A stretch of 64,000 nucleotides of DNA from Agelaius tricolor (GCA_023055355.1 JALJCS010000022.1:13950501-14014500), one strand, 5' to 3'; shown: positions 1 through 12,215, numbered from the stretch's first letter. Numbers and translations: made by a program. Notes: a model not told the origin generated them from the sequence alone.

Positions 1-430
1 CGAGCTCCTATACCTCAGGGGGTCCTCCTGCCGAGAGCACTGGGGGATGTTCGGAGCTTACATTTAAAGGGGGGAGGAAACTAACATAGATAAAATCCTA
101 CTGACCAATAGGTATCTCTGGGGGATGGGTGCTGGGGGGACAGACATACAAAGCAGCGTATGGGGCAGGACTTGGGGGGTTGACCCTTGGCCCCTGGCTA
201 ATCACTCGACAACTTGGACCGAAACTTCTAGGTAGGGGGCTGGGATGTCGAGGTGACTGACAGAGAGCCAGGGTGGGGGTTTTGGAGGTCTTATCCCAGG
301 AAAGGGATAACACAAGTAGAGGGAAAAGGAGGGGGGGGATGCAGTCTGGGATAAACCATTTGGGAAAAACATGGGAATACAAAACCAACTACTTCAAGGT
401 ATTACAAAATATAAGAACGCACTACAACAG
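1..430. other. Unassigned DNA, possibly old retroelement leader
   Basis: Purine-rich unique DNA without a recognisable exon. An ATG at 371 opens a short frame beginning MG that runs straight into the 21-bp array; a myristoyl-like MG start after a G-rich leader is weakly reminiscent of a retroelement gag start, but no gag homology is seen. I would not call it a gene. Confidence 0.3.
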
Positions 431-1153
431 TCCCGGGCTATAGATGCCTGGTCCTGGGCTATAGATGCACGGTCCCGGGCTATAGATGCCTGGTCCTGGG
501 CTATAGATGCCCGGTCCTGGGCTATAGATGCCCGGTCCTGGGCTATAGATGCCTGGTCCTGGGCTATAGATGCCCGGTCCCGGGCTATAGATGCACGGTC
601 CTGGGCTATAGATGCACGGTCCCGGGCTATAGATGCACGGTCCCAGGCTATAGATGCACAGTCCTGGGCTATAGATGCCCGGTCCTGGGCTATAGATGCC
701 CGGTCCCGGGCTATAGATGCACAGTCCTGGGCTATAGATGCCCGGTCCTGGGCTATAGATGCCCGGTCCCGGGCTATAGATGCCCGGTCCTGGGCTATAG
801 ATGCCTGGTCCTGGTCTATAGATGCCCGGTCCTGGGCTATAGATGCACGGTCCTGGGCTATAGATGCACGGTCCCGGGCTATAGATGCACAGTCCTGGGC
901 TATAGATGCACAGTCCTGGGCTATAGATGCCCGGTCCCGGGCTATAGATGCACGGTCCTGGGCTATAGATGCCTGGTCCTGGTCTATAGATTCCTGGTCC
1001 CGGGCTATAGATGCACGGTCCTGGGCTATAGATGCCCGGTCCCGGGCTATAGATGCACGGTCCTGGGCTATAGATGCACAGTCCCGGGCTATAGATGCCC
1101 CGTCCTGGGCTATAGATGCACGGTCCTGGGCTATAGATGCCCGGTCCCGGGGC
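431..1153. repeat. 21-bp minisatellite, about 34 copies
   Basis: Units read GGGCTATAGATGCCCGGTCCT with variants (CCTGG, CACGG, CACAG). The 21-bp period is exactly seven codons, so one frame on each strand stays open across the whole array (SWAIDAR-type peptide on +). Homogeneous copies indicate recent expansion. Confidence 0.95.
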
Positions 1154-1711
1154 TGCTGATGCCCAGTACGGGGGCTGCAGAACACCCAGGTGTTTGTTTC
1201 CTGTAGCTTTTTTATCTCCTCGAGCCTACAGGACAGATTGACACATTCCTCTGGGTGTCAAATCCAGAGGAATTTATTCAGGGAGGAGCGAGCTGGGATG
1301 GCTGAAGGAAGGACAGGAGGGTTCCCTTACAGAGGACCTGCAGGTGGGACAGGGACACAGGAGCATTTCCTGAGTACCAGTGAAATGTGGCATCTGACAC
1401 TTGAAAGTAATTCTAGTTCTGTTGAAATGCTGCCAAGATATTATTATCTAGACAGAAAAATGCTCTCAGGCTGCTATTTCCAGTGTATCTGTGGTCATTT
1501 CAATTGCAGATCTGGTTTTTAAAGCAAATCTGAAGTTGTTATTGTTGTTAGACATGTTTTCCTTGTACTTTTTAATAAGCTTTTAGAAGTTTTTAAAAGC
1601 TCAGCATCTTTAGGAGCTGTGGTGCTGCTAATCCGTGGGTGATCAGCCCATCTCCAGCTGCTGAGCACTGCAGGTCACCGTGGCCTGAGCTGACATCCCT
1701 GAGGGATGGAG
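1154..1711. other. Unique DNA, no gene seen
   Basis: Moderately AT-rich between the 21-bp array and a CR1 fragment. A 110-codon frame at 1190-1522 has no recognisable homology and no splice context. Confidence 0.5.
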
Positions 1712-2005
1712 CAGAATCACGGAATCATAGAGTCACAGAATTTATAAGGTTGAAAAAACCCTTGGTGATCATCAAATCCAGCTATTGACCCACACCACCA
1801 CCATGTTCACCTCTAAACCTTGTCCCTAAGTGCCATATCTGCATTTTTGGAACACTTCCAGGGATGGTGACTCCATCGCTGCCCTTGGCAGGACTGGACA
1901 ACCCTTTCTGTGTACAAATTTTCCCTGAACTCCAACCTGAACCTCCCCTGGTGCAGCTTGAGGCTGCTTGCTCTCATCCTGAGGAATCCAGCTGGGGCCT
2001 CTCCC
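1712..2005 (-). mobile_element. CR1 LINE 3' fragment
   Basis: Reads as the reverse complement of a CR1 3' end: AATCATAGAGTCACAGAATT, then TTGTCCCTAAGTGCCATAT, CCAGGGATGGTGACTCCA and AACCTCCCCTGGTGCAGCTT. These are classic avian CR1 landmarks in the correct order. Confidence 0.8.
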
Positions 2006-2242
2006 CCCAGCCCCTTGCCCCACTCCTGAGCCTCTGGGCTCTTCCCTCTTCTCCTGGCCCAGCAGGGCTCTCCCCAGGACATCTGTCCTGTTCCACCTTG
2101 CACCAGGCAGGAGCAAAGAAGGAGCTGGGATTTCAACACAGGAACAATGAAATGAGGAGGACAATGCTCTCCCCCAAAGGCAGAGTGCAGGCACCAGGGA
2201 GGGCCAGACCTGGCCTGCCCTGCCTGCTGCAGGTTGGGATGA

Positions 2243-2946
2243 TGGGCTGGGCTGGGCTGAGCTGGGCTGGGCTGGGCTGGAACGGCTGGGCTGGGCTGGG
2301 CTGGGCTGGGCTGGACTGGGCTGGGCTGGGCTGGGCTGGGCTGGGCTGGGCTGGGCTGGGCTGGGCTGGAAGGGCTGGGCTGGGCTGGGCTGGACTGGAA
2401 GGGCTGGGCTGGGCTGGGCTGGAAGGGCTGGGCTGGGCTGGGCTGGGCTGGGCTGGGCTGGGCTGGGCTGGACTGGAAGGGTTGGGCTGGACTGGAAGGG
2501 TTGGGCTGGAAGGGCTGGGCTGGGCTGGGCTGGACTGGGCTGGACTGGACTGGACTGGACTGGAAAGGCTGGGCTGGACTGGAAGGGTTGGGCTGGAAGG
2601 GTTGGGCTGGGCTGGGCTGGGCTGGGCTGGGCTGGGCTGGGCTGGGCTGGGCTGGGCTGGAAGCGTTGGGCTGGAAAGGCTGGGCTGGGCTGGGCTGGGC
2701 TGGACTGGACTGGACTGGAAAGGCTGGGCTGGACTGGAAGGGTTGGGCTGGGCTGGGCTGGGCTGGACTGGAAGGGTTGAGCTGGGCTGGGCTGGACTGG
2801 GCTGGGCTGAGCTGGGCTGGGCTGGGCTGGGCTGGACTGGGCTGGGCTGGGCTGGACTGGAAGGGTTGGGCTGGGCTGAGCTGGGCTGGACTGGACTGGA
2901 CTGGACTGGACTGGACTGGACTGGGCTGGGCTGGGCTGGGCTGAGC
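2243..2946. repeat. Pentanucleotide-based array (GGGCT)n with GACT and GAAGG variants
   Basis: About 700 bp of GGGCTGGGCTGGGCTGGACT with interspersed GGAAGGGTT units. It is extremely G-rich on the + strand and able to form G-quadruplexes or R-loops in principle. It is followed at 2946-2982 by a short C-rich CTGCC array. Frames through it are artefacts. Confidence 0.95.
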
Positions 2947-2982
2947 TGCCCTGCCCTGCCCTGCCCTCCCCTGCCCTGCCCT

Positions 2983-4255
2983 GTGGGGGCTGCTCTGGTC
3001 CCAGCCCCAGGGACTCAGCTCCTGCTTTTCCTGCCCAGGGATGGTTTGGCCCCAGGAGCAGCAGAACCATGGACAGCTGCTCCCAGGGTGTGTGTGATCC
3101 CAAGTCAAAGATTCATCTTGTCACCGGAAAAATAATTTCATTGCCTGCCAGTGCCCACAGGGTGGTTTCTTGTTCTTGCATTAGTACGGAAAACTAACTG
3201 CAACATCCTTTCCACCTACACAGTATCAATCATTTAACAACTTCCTGTTCAATGTCCTTCCAAAAAATCACAGAGCCTCACTCTTCTATTACCTGGCCAC
3301 ACCTATTATGTTTCATTTAGGAGAGTTTGAGTGGATTAATGAGCGCCTACCATTTAGCTTTCTGCAGCATCAAAATGCTTTTCCTCTGATTTCACATCTC
3401 CTGCCTCTGTAATACCTTATTTACATTGCTGTGTGCACAGCAGATGTCCTCAGTGATGACTTGATCTTTCCTCCTCAATCTCTGTGTGCAGGATATGTCA
3501 AATTGTTGTATTTTTAAATGTAGATTATCTTGTACTTTCACAGATTGAATTTTGTGTTGCTAAGTTACCTATTTTTTCTAGTTTGAGGTTATTGTTTTAA
3601 TTTTTTTTTTTCCGTTTGCCTGCCTTGTCCTCTTTCCTGATTGACCTACATAATCCTCTGTTATCAGCAGGTTTTTATGGCCTGCCCTTTACCAGGTCAC
3701 CAGCACAGCCAGCAGTGCCAGCCCCTGCTCTGAGCTCACACTGGGATCTCCTCCCTGGAGCAGCAGCTCCTGTGTCTGGGTCCCCACCATGACTGCACTT
3801 TGTCCCACATCAATCCCACTGCTCACTCTGCTCTCAGGGTGCCCAGGGTGGGCATTGGGGTGGGCTCAGTGGTCCCTGTGGGCCACATCCAGCTCGGATA
3901 TTCCGTGATTCCACAGCTCTTGGGTGGTTAATCACAGCAGTGTCTGACCCTGGAGTCTCCTTGTGGAACTGAGATCCAGATTTCCACCCTCACCTCCCCA
4001 TCACCTGAGGTCACTCTGCTGCCCCAGCACAGCCCACGTTTCTCAGCCTCTCTGCCTGCTGGCAGCCTGGGCAGGACTTGCTGGCCATGGACTTCTCCCC
4101 TGGATGTAATGAGCTGTAGGAATGTGCATCATTTTGATTAAAAACCTCCCAGGCTCCCCCGGAGCAGAGCAGCCACAGCCACTGCTGCTCCTAATGCTGC
4201 CCCTCCGGGTGCCCAGAGCTCTGCAGAGCCTCAGTGCCCTGAGAACAGCCAGGCT
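2983..4255. other. Unique noncoding DNA
   Basis: GC-rich at both ends with an AT-rich middle (3100-3650, including a T9-10 run near 3600). No exon, RNA gene or repeat was recognised. Confidence 0.5.
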
Positions 4256-4535
4256 GGATGTGCCCCCCCAGGCTGGGGAACACATCCAGGAGGGAGCATC
4301 CCCCCAGGCTGGGGGAACAGGGAGCATCCCCTCAGGGCTGGGGGACACATCCAGCAGGGAGCATCCCCTCAGGCTGGGGGGACAGGGAGCATCCCCTCGG
4401 GGCTGGGGGACACATCCAGCAGGGAGCATCCCCTCGGGTATCCCCTCAGGGCAGGGGGACAGAGAGCATCCCCTGTGGCATCCCCTCAGGGCTGGGGGGA
4501 CAGAGAGCATCCCCTCGGGCATCCCGGCGGGGCAG
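4256..4535. repeat. Roughly 55-60 bp minisatellite, about 5 copies
   Basis: Units of GGGAGCATCCCCTCAGG, CTGGGGGACACATCCAGCAG in alternating order, diverged at the end. Open frames here are by-products. Confidence 0.85.
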
Positions 4536-5079
4536 GGCCCGGCGTGGCGCTCCCGGAGCAGTGATCAGGACCCGGCAGGGTCAGGAGCCAGATGGGCACA
4601 GCCCTTCCTCGGTGAGGATCACTTTCCCTGAAGGAGTAAATGCAGAAGGCTAAGAGACTGCGGAACCCAAATCCCAGATTAGCCAGCTGCCACACTGACC
4701 CAGTGCAGGAAAGGGCTGCTCTGCAGCTTCCCCAGCCTGAACGGGAGCTGTTGGTGTGAATGCTCCCCCAGTCCATGATGTAGCACATTTCACACCGCTG
4801 CTTTTCCTGATCATCTGCACATCTGAGGGGGACATTCCTGCAGAGGAGGGTTCCCCAAGAGGAGGCATCAGCCAGGAGAGGCCGCTTGGGAATGAGTCTC
4901 TTGGCCTCAGAGGTGAACTCCAGGAAGTCATTTTAGTGACCCAATGGAGAGTGCAAGCAGAGGCAGCTGTGGAAGTTCCTCTTTCCCCCCCTTTTTAATT
5001 TTTTTTTATTTTTTTGTTAGTCTTGGTAAAAGAAGGGTTATAGAGTTCTTGTGTTGAAAATAAGATTTTCCCAGAGAAA

Positions 5080-5285
5080 TGCATCAGAGAATCCCAGAAT
5101 GGTTTGGGTTGGAAGGGACCCCAAATCCCCCCCAGTGCCACCCCAGCCATGGCAGGGACACCTCACACTGTCCCAGGATGGTCCCAGCCCCAGTGTCCAG
5201 CCTGGCCTTGGGCACTGCCAGGGATCCAGGGGCAGCCCCAGCTGCTCTGGGCAGCTTGTTCAGCCCTGGGTGCTGGGACTGGGAC
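5080..5285 (-). mobile_element. CR1 LINE 3' fragment
   Basis: AGAATCCCAGAATGGTTTGG, TTGGAAGGGACCCC, CCATGGCAGGGACACCTC and CAGCCTGGCCTTGGGCACTG follow in the order of a reversed CR1 3' end. Confidence 0.85.
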
Positions 5286-5289
5286 TGTT

Positions 5290-8179
5290 CAAGTGAGGGT
5301 GAAGCAGCCTTTTCTGGCCCCGGGCTCTGGCTCTGCCAGGGTGCAAAGAGGCCTCACTCCCTCCTACTGATGCGTTCAGTGAAGCTGCAGGGCACAGCTA
5401 TCTGCACACCAGGCAAGCTCTCTCCAAAGCTCCGTGCAGCAATTCAGCTCAAATCAGCTTTGAACAATCAGATTACAGCTGCAGAGTCCTCAGCCTGTGC
5501 AGGGGGTGTGTGCAGAGCCCTCCTGGCAGCGCTGCCCTGGCCAAGGGCACCTCCACGGGGTCACCTCCATGCCTGGGGGCCTGGGGGCTGTGCCTCCATA
5601 CCCCCATGGGCACGGGCTTTGGCTCGTGCCACACCAGTGCTTCCCACTGCTCTGAGTTCTTTTCATGGGCCTGCAGCCTTTTCCTTCCCACCTGTTGCTC
5701 AGTCCCTCCTCTGGAACAGGAGCTTTGTTCTGCCAGCTTGGTCAGGGTTTCTGGCTCATCACCTGGGAGGACATTTTGCTTCTAGGGTTTTATTCATCTT
5801 TATTTATCTTCCAGGGGCTGCTTTTGTTATAAAATCCTTTTTATAAAGGATCTTTTCTGTAGAGTTGGAAATGTTTATTTAGCCAGTGCCTAAAGGGGCT
5901 CCAGGAGAGCTGGAGAGGGACTTTGGACAGGAACTGGAGGGACTGGAGAAGGGGAATGGCTCCCCCAGCCACGCTGGGGTGCTCCTGCTCTCCTCCTATA
6001 GCACTGTCTGTGTTTGTGTAGGGTGTTGTTGCTCTGTGTTTACTCTGGTGTTTCTCAGCCGAGTCAGTAACAGGGCAGAGGCGGGCTGGCATCAGGGAGG
6101 GGACTCCCAGCAAGTCTCACAAAAAGGTCATTTAAACCAGGGTAGTTAGTAATGAAAAATCAGGTTTGAAATAATCTGATCCTCAGTTTTCCAGGCTGCA
6201 GGAACAGCTTTTCACCAGAGCCTGATGGACATCTCCCAGCTGTTTGCGTTTGGGAGATTAATCTGCTTTCCATTCAAATTCTTGTCTGTTGCTGGGAAAT
6301 GTCAGTTTTTATCTTGATTTAGAGCTGGGCACACACCTACTGAGAAGGAAAACACACTGTCAAATAGAAATGTAATTTTTGGATAGTCTGGGTCAGCCTA
6401 AAGAAAGGTTCCTACTCCCATCAGTGACTTGTTCTGCTGCCCAGTTCCTCACAGCTGAATTTAATGATGATGAATCAGTCTGGAAATTAACCTTAATTCT
6501 GAAACCCAAAGCACAGTGGTTTTGTTGCCACTGTTGAGTCTGTTATTTTTCAAGCTCATTTATAAATTGAATAAATCCAAGAACTGAAAATCTTTTGTAA
6601 GAGTGTAGCAATTAAATACTGCCTTTTCTATCCTCAAATCCAGCTGTGTTGTGTGTTGGTGCCGAAGAGGGTTGGAGAGGTAGCATTAAATAGTTATTTA
6701 GGGATGTTAATAACATGCTTAAAATGTTTCCATCAAGTGCTTTTGGATCGTGCGATGCCATCTGTGTTACAGTTGATTTAGTTAATTACACAGGCATGAA
6801 TTCCTTGGGAGAGGGGATGGCATTGCTCTAACAGCTTGTTTGTGAGCAAGAGGAGGCAGTGACACGCTATTAAACTCGTGGAATTGGGTCTGAAATATAT
6901 TCTTCACTAATAGCCCTCCCCAAATTACTGCTGCAGTTTAACAGATGATTTGCATGGGTGTGTTATTGGAGTTTATTGCAGAAACTCCAATGGATTTCTG
7001 TACCTTAAATATTGGGGGTTATCTGAGAAAAAGGAGAAATTGCTTCCCTACCTGGTCACCTGTTTTAATTAATTATTGCTCTTTCTGCAAATTAGCCCTA
7101 AGAGCTGTTCAATTAAGCAGGTGTCCTGCTGTAAAATGCACCTGCTGGGATTTACAGCAATTGTGTCTGCCAGTGCTGTGCTCAGAGACTGAGCAGGGAC
7201 CCACAGGATCCCCCAGTGCAGCCCTGGCCCTGCCCAGACCCCCCAAAACCCCACCTGGGCACCCCTGGTAGTGCTGTCCAAAGGCTCCTGGAGCTCTGGC
7301 AGCCTCGGGGCTGTGCCCATTCCCTGGGCAGTGCCACTGGTTCATCCCAGTGCCTCTGGGCATTAACCTTGCCCCAAAATCCATCCCAAACCCTCCAGCA
7401 CAGCGCCAGGTGTTCCCTATGAACCATAACTAGCTTCATAATTGGCACCCACCTATGGTTTGCACCTGAACCAAAACCCAAAAAACCTGTGTGAGGCTTA
7501 TGCTGAGGAACCAGGGGGTGGGGATCCCATCCCTGGGTGTGGCACAAACAGGGAAAACTTCACACACAAGGGGAGGCTGCAAGTGTAGAGCTCACAAAGG
7601 ACGTGATCCACCCACCAAGGAGTTAAAGCCAACAACGGTGGAAGGATTAATCTTTGAGGAAAAATCCAGGTCAGTGGGGATTTGACATGTGTCTGTTACA
7701 GCTGCTGCTGGAATCGATCTAATCCTCAGCAAAACTTTGGCTAGACTTCTATCTGCAGGGATGTCAGGCCTGGGGGGTGAGGGGTGGGATTTTTTTGAAT
7801 TTAAAGCAGTTATTATTTTGTGAAAGATAAGTTTCAGAGCTTCCTTCACGCTGGGAAGCATTGGTTGGTTATTTATTTCCCTTCTGGAAATGGAGACTTG
7901 CTCTACAGCAAGTCTGTGGGTATCAGGGTGTGTTACCTTTGCAGTGTGGGGAGCCTGCAACTCCCTCAGTACAGCATGGACCAGTCAGATGGGCCTCTGT
8001 GGAGGTCTGGCTTGGGTCACGAAAAATAATTTTAAAAATTATTTTAAATTTAATATAATTTAAAAAAAAATAATTTTATCAAATTAGTCTCAATCTAAAC
8101 AGCACAGAGAAAAAAATCCTCATAGGATGTCCAGGGAAGGGCATGGTGCTGGGAAGGGGTTGGAGCCCCAGGAGGGGCT
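5290..8179. other. Unique noncoding DNA, AT-rich 6140-6960
   Basis: No exon or RNA gene recognised. The stretch 6140-6640 is AT-rich and repeat-free, with many TAAT-type cores (AATTAACCTTAATT), and could be conserved noncoding sequence. An AT run lies at 8030-8090. Confidence 0.45.
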
Positions 8180-8418
8180 GAGGGAGCCGGGCAGGGGCTG
8201 CAGAATCCCTGAGGGAGCCGGGCAGGGGCTGCAGAATCCCTGAGGGAGCCGGGCAGGGGCTGCAGAATCCCTGAGGGAGCCGGGCAGGGGCTGCAGAATC
8301 CCTGAGGGAGCTGGGCAGGGGCTGCAGAATCCCTGAGGGAGCTGGGCAGGGGCTGCAGAATCCCTGAGGGAGCCGGGCAGGGGCTGCAGAATCCCTGAAG
8401 GAGCCGGGCAGGGGCTGA
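8180..8418. repeat. 31-bp minisatellite, about 7.7 copies
   Basis: Units GAGGGAGCCGGGCAGGGGCT plus GCAGAATCCCT, nearly identical, with CCGG/CTGG alternation. Confidence 0.95.
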
Positions 8419-8489
8419 GCCTGGAGCAAAGGAGGCTCAGGGGCCCTTGTGGCTCTGCACAGCTCCTGCCAGGAGGGCACAGCCGGGGG

Positions 8490-8715
8490 GGTCGGGCTCT
8501 GCTCCAGGGCACAGGGACAGGAGCAGAGGGAACGGCCTCAGGCTGGGCCTGGGCAGCTCAGGGTGGGCACAGCAGGAATTTCCCCATGGAAAGGGGGCTC
8601 AGGAAGTGCCCAGGGAGGGTTGCAGTGCCCATCCCTGCAGGTGGCACCTGGGGGTGGCCCTCAGAGCTGGGGACAGGGTGGGGATGGGCACAGCTTGGGC
8701 TGGGAGGGCTTTTCC
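8490..8715 (+). mobile_element. Diverged CR1 LINE fragment
   Basis: GGACAGGAGCAGAGGGAACG, GCCTCAGGCTGGGCC, CAGGAATTTCCCCATGGAAA and GGTGGCACCTGGG keep the order of the CR1 3' region. It is closely similar to 16788-16980, so the two derive from the same subfamily. Confidence 0.65.
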
Positions 8716-8897
8716 AGCCCCAGGGATCCCTTGGTTGGATTCTGCCTGTGAATCCATGGGATCTGCATGGATCTGAAGGAAATGCACAACAGAGCCCTGT
8801 GTGCAGGACAGTTCCTGTCTCGGCCTGCTCACTCCCTTTCCCATGCAATTCCCAACAGGTTTCCTTCTCACCTTGCAGCTGAGTGAGTGATGCACGG

Positions 8898-8957
8898 GTT
8901 ATATGGATATATGACAAATGTTTATATGGATACATGACAAATGTTTATATGGATAAA
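8898..8957. repeat. 24-bp tandem repeat, 2.4 copies
   Basis: TTATATGGATACATGACAAATG units, AT-rich, short. Confidence 0.8.
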
Positions 8958-11663
8958 GGCCGAAAGCACAGCTCCAGCATGGGACACGATTGCATGGCTT
9001 AGCATGAAATTCCTTTGCAGAGGAAAACTCATTTTCTTGCATTTGGATCTCTAGGCTGGTGCAATCCTAAATGCAATGTGGACATTACTCATATGAAAAA
9101 GTGGGAACTCAACCATTACGTTTTCTATCATAGTATTTTGAGGTGCACCAGAGGCTCAAAAAGGTTTGTTTAAACTAATAAGTCAGAACAATTTGTCAAA
9201 AACAGAGAACACCAGTGCTCACAGGGCTGAGGCAGGCATTGGAAATGTTCCATATTTGTAAGAACAGTGCTCTGCTTTCAAATATTGGTACTTTGGGTAG
9301 GGATTAATTCACTTATTTTTAAGCATGGTGAAACATTCATTTCTGCAACTACTACCTAGAAAACACATTTCCCAATTAGTCTTGCTGTCTGAATTGCAAG
9401 TCAGGAGGCAAAGGGAGCGCTGAGCCCTGCTCAAGGCAGCTCTGATGCATTATTGATGCTGTTTTCAATATCAAACATGCCAGGAATCAGATGCATAATC
9501 TATTCTCCCAGCATCAGAAATATCATGACCTTTCTGTTCTATTAAGGTGGTGTGTCTGATAGCTGCCCCTTCTATGTAACTCATGGGAAGAATCAAGGCA
9601 GTGTCCCGGGGCAGGTGTCTGGTTTTCCAGGGAATGTGTCCATGCCCAGCACCGTGGGGAGGGGGAGCTGCTCTGTGCCCTGCAGGATGGGCCCTGCCGA
9701 GGGTCTGTGCTCAGGGACCTCCCCAGGGTCAGAGCAGAGCCTGGAGCAGCAGCTCTGTGTCCCCTCGGCCCGGGAGGAGCCATCTCCTGCCTGCTTCTGC
9801 CCAGGGAACCCTTCTGTGCCGTGTTTTGCTCCAGTATTTGGGATAAACATTGCCCTGTCCCAGCTGGCCCCCGTGCCAGGGCTGCTCCTGCTGCAGGGCC
9901 ACGCTGGTGGGAGCACAAGCCCCCACTGTTGTGGCTCCAACAATGGCACTTGTGCCCCTGCACACTCACACAAGGTCGTGGCTGTCACTGGGAGCTGCCG
10001 TGCCCTGCTCAGCCCTGCTTCCATTCTCACCCTGGGAACAGCAACCAGCCAGTCCAGCTCTGCTGGGGCAGCTGCCAAGGCTGAGCTCTGCTGGCCCCAG
10101 CACCACACATATACACATATATATAAAATGTATAAATATATATATGTGTATATACATACACACCTGGCTGCAGCATCACACCTGGGCTCTGCCATCCTTC
10201 ACCACATCCCCACTGCTGTGCAAGGGGAGGCTCCACCATCACCTCCTCAGGGCTGGACATTTGTGACATGGTCTAGTGGGCACAGTGCTCGCTCCTGGCC
10301 TGCCCTGTGCAGGGCCAGCAGCTGGAGTTCAATGAGCCAAGAGCTGCTTGGCATGAAGTGTGTCAATTCACACCGTTAAACCTTCGTAACATTTGAAAGA
10401 AAATAAAAAAGCTGCAACACCCCAAGTATCAGCATCTGTGCTCTACAAATTGACCTCAGACAGAATCCCCACCCAGCAAACTCTGCTCCCCAGTACCAGC
10501 TCCTGAGTTTTCTTTTCTGTGAGCACACAGATGTAAATTCTCACAGCCCTCATGTGTCAAAGGAATCCTGTCAGCAATTACTCTCTCAAATCCCTGTACC
10601 ATTCAAATGATCATTTGTCTGCCATTCATGTGGAAGCAGTTCAAGCTTGTTGGTTGCTAACCTGGCTCACTCTGCCTCTGGAGGGAATCCTCTAAGAAAA
10701 TAATTGTAATGTGCACAAAGGGCTCATTTGCTGCAGCAGGTACAGCTCTGTGCCTGTGGCTACAGGCTGCCCCATTTTTTATCAGTTAAGAAAGGGGTTT
10801 AAAATCTCCATTGGTGTGTTGTGTCTGCTTGCACAAAGCAGCAAGAATCTTAAATGCAAAGAACACGTACTCATGTTACCGATTTCTCAGGCAATATCTT
10901 TAAAATTGAATTCATTTCTATTTCTTTGCCCAATCAAACGTGTTTCTTTTTATAGAAATTTCCAGGCTACAAAGTCAGGCACCAGCCTGAGAAACAGCAG
11001 AACTGAGACTGTTTGTACCACCTTGGTTTGGACAATTAATATCAGGAGTGTTATTTTATTCTCCCGCTTGTTTCTCTAGGTCTCAGCCTCCCTCCTCCCC
11101 TCTGACCCAATGTCCTTCATGATTTCTCTGGCTCTCAGCAGCTCTGCCCTCCCAAACTCCAGCCCTCTCCCAGCCTTGTATCCCATTTTTGTACCCCCAG
11201 AGCCGCTGCCTCCCTTGGCTCTTTTCTCCCGGGTAGATTCAGGCTTTTGCTCCTAGAATCCAAACCAGGCTTTTTTTGCTATCACAGTGTTGTTGTGGAG
11301 GTTGGCTCTGTTGCTGCTTTGCTGCTGTAATTCATGGTTGCTCTCTCCTTGCAGGTGCCCTGCCCTGCTGAGCCTGGACAGGGCCAGGGACAGTGCCTCT
11401 GTGGTGGCTGGGCCATGAGGGACAGACCGAGGCACTGAGGGTCCCCAGCCAGGAGCATTGCTACCCACGTCAACAGGATTGCTTTGAAAAGGTTGGAAAT
11501 AAGGTTTTCCCAAATATGAGCACGTTTTAACTGAGCTTTGTTGTATGGCCATCCTGTGGTTCCATGATTCTATGAAAACAGAATAGAAGTAAAATCTTCC
11601 CAGTGGTTGCTGCCTCTGAGCTGTGGCAGTGCCGGGGACTGGTGGGTGGATGTCCCTCCTGAA
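8958..11663. other. Unique noncoding DNA
   Basis: Mixed composition with no exon recognised. A TA/CA-rich microsatellite-like tract lies at 10107-10166. An RE1-like match lies at 9645-9665. A CR1 3' trace (CCATGATTCTATGA) sits near 11560. Confidence 0.45.
10107..10166. repeat. Compound (CA)(TA) microsatellite
   Basis: ACACATATACACATATATAT followed by ATATATATGTGTATATACAT; alternating purine/pyrimidine and partly palindromic. Confidence 0.8.
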
Positions 11664-11965
11664 TTCCACATCCCCTGCCCTGTGTGGGTTCCACATCCCC
11701 TGCCCTGTGTGGGTTCCACATCCCCTGCCCTGTGTGGGTTCCACATCCCCTGCCCTGTGTGGGTTCCACATCCCCTGCCCTGTGTGGGTTCCACATCCTC
11801 TGCACTGTCTGAATTCCACATCCCCTGCCCTGCGTGGGTTCCACATCCTCTGCACTGTCTGAATTCCCCATCCCCTGCCCTGCGTGGGTTCCCCATCCCC
11901 TGCCCTGCGTGGGTTCCCCATCCCCTGCCCTGTGTGTGTTCCCTCCTGCCCTGTGTGGGTTCCAG
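11664..11965. repeat. 25-bp minisatellite, about 12 copies
   Basis: Units TGTGTGGGTTCCACATCCCC plus TGCCC, with GAATTCC and TCCCCA variants toward the 3' side. Confidence 0.95.
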
Positions 11966-12059
11966 GACAATCACTGCCCAGCTGAAGGAGCAGGACCCTG
12001 CCTGGCAGGAGGGTGCAGCTGTGGGGGGACAGGCCCTGCTCCCAGGGAACAGGGGATGG

Positions 12060-12215
12060 GCCAAGAGGCTGCGGCAGAGGAGGTTCAGCTTGGATATTGG
12101 GTACAGGATGGGATGGGATCCCTGGAGGGATGTGAAGGCTGTGTGGATGTGGCACCTGGGCATGTGGGGCTTGGACTGAATGGTCTTAGAGGACTTTTCC
12201 ACCACAGCAAAGCTG
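12060..12215 (+). mobile_element. CR1 LINE 3' fragment
   Basis: GAGGTTCAGCTTGGATATTG, GATGTGGCACCTGGG, TGAATGGTCTTAGAGGACTT then TTCCA, as in a CR1 3' end in sense orientation; the terminal octamers are lost. Confidence 0.7.

Noticed and set aside
1..430. Retroviral leader and gag start
   Set aside because: Only a G-rich leader and an MG start are suggestive; no gag motif, primer-binding site or LTR was found beside it.
431..1153. CRISPR array
   Set aside because: Units are contiguous without variable spacers, in a vertebrate genome.
371..1159. 262-codon open frame over the 21-bp array as a protein gene
   Set aside because: The period is a multiple of three and the unit has no stop, so openness is automatic; both strands are open equally and there is no homology or splice context.
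2243..2946. Immunoglobulin switch region
   Set aside because: Only the pentamer resemblance supports it; no immunoglobulin constant exon is nearby and the gene neighbourhood is neuronal.
1813..3135. Long frames over the GGGCT array on both strands
   Set aside because: Low-complexity translation of a simple repeat running out into a CR1 fragment.
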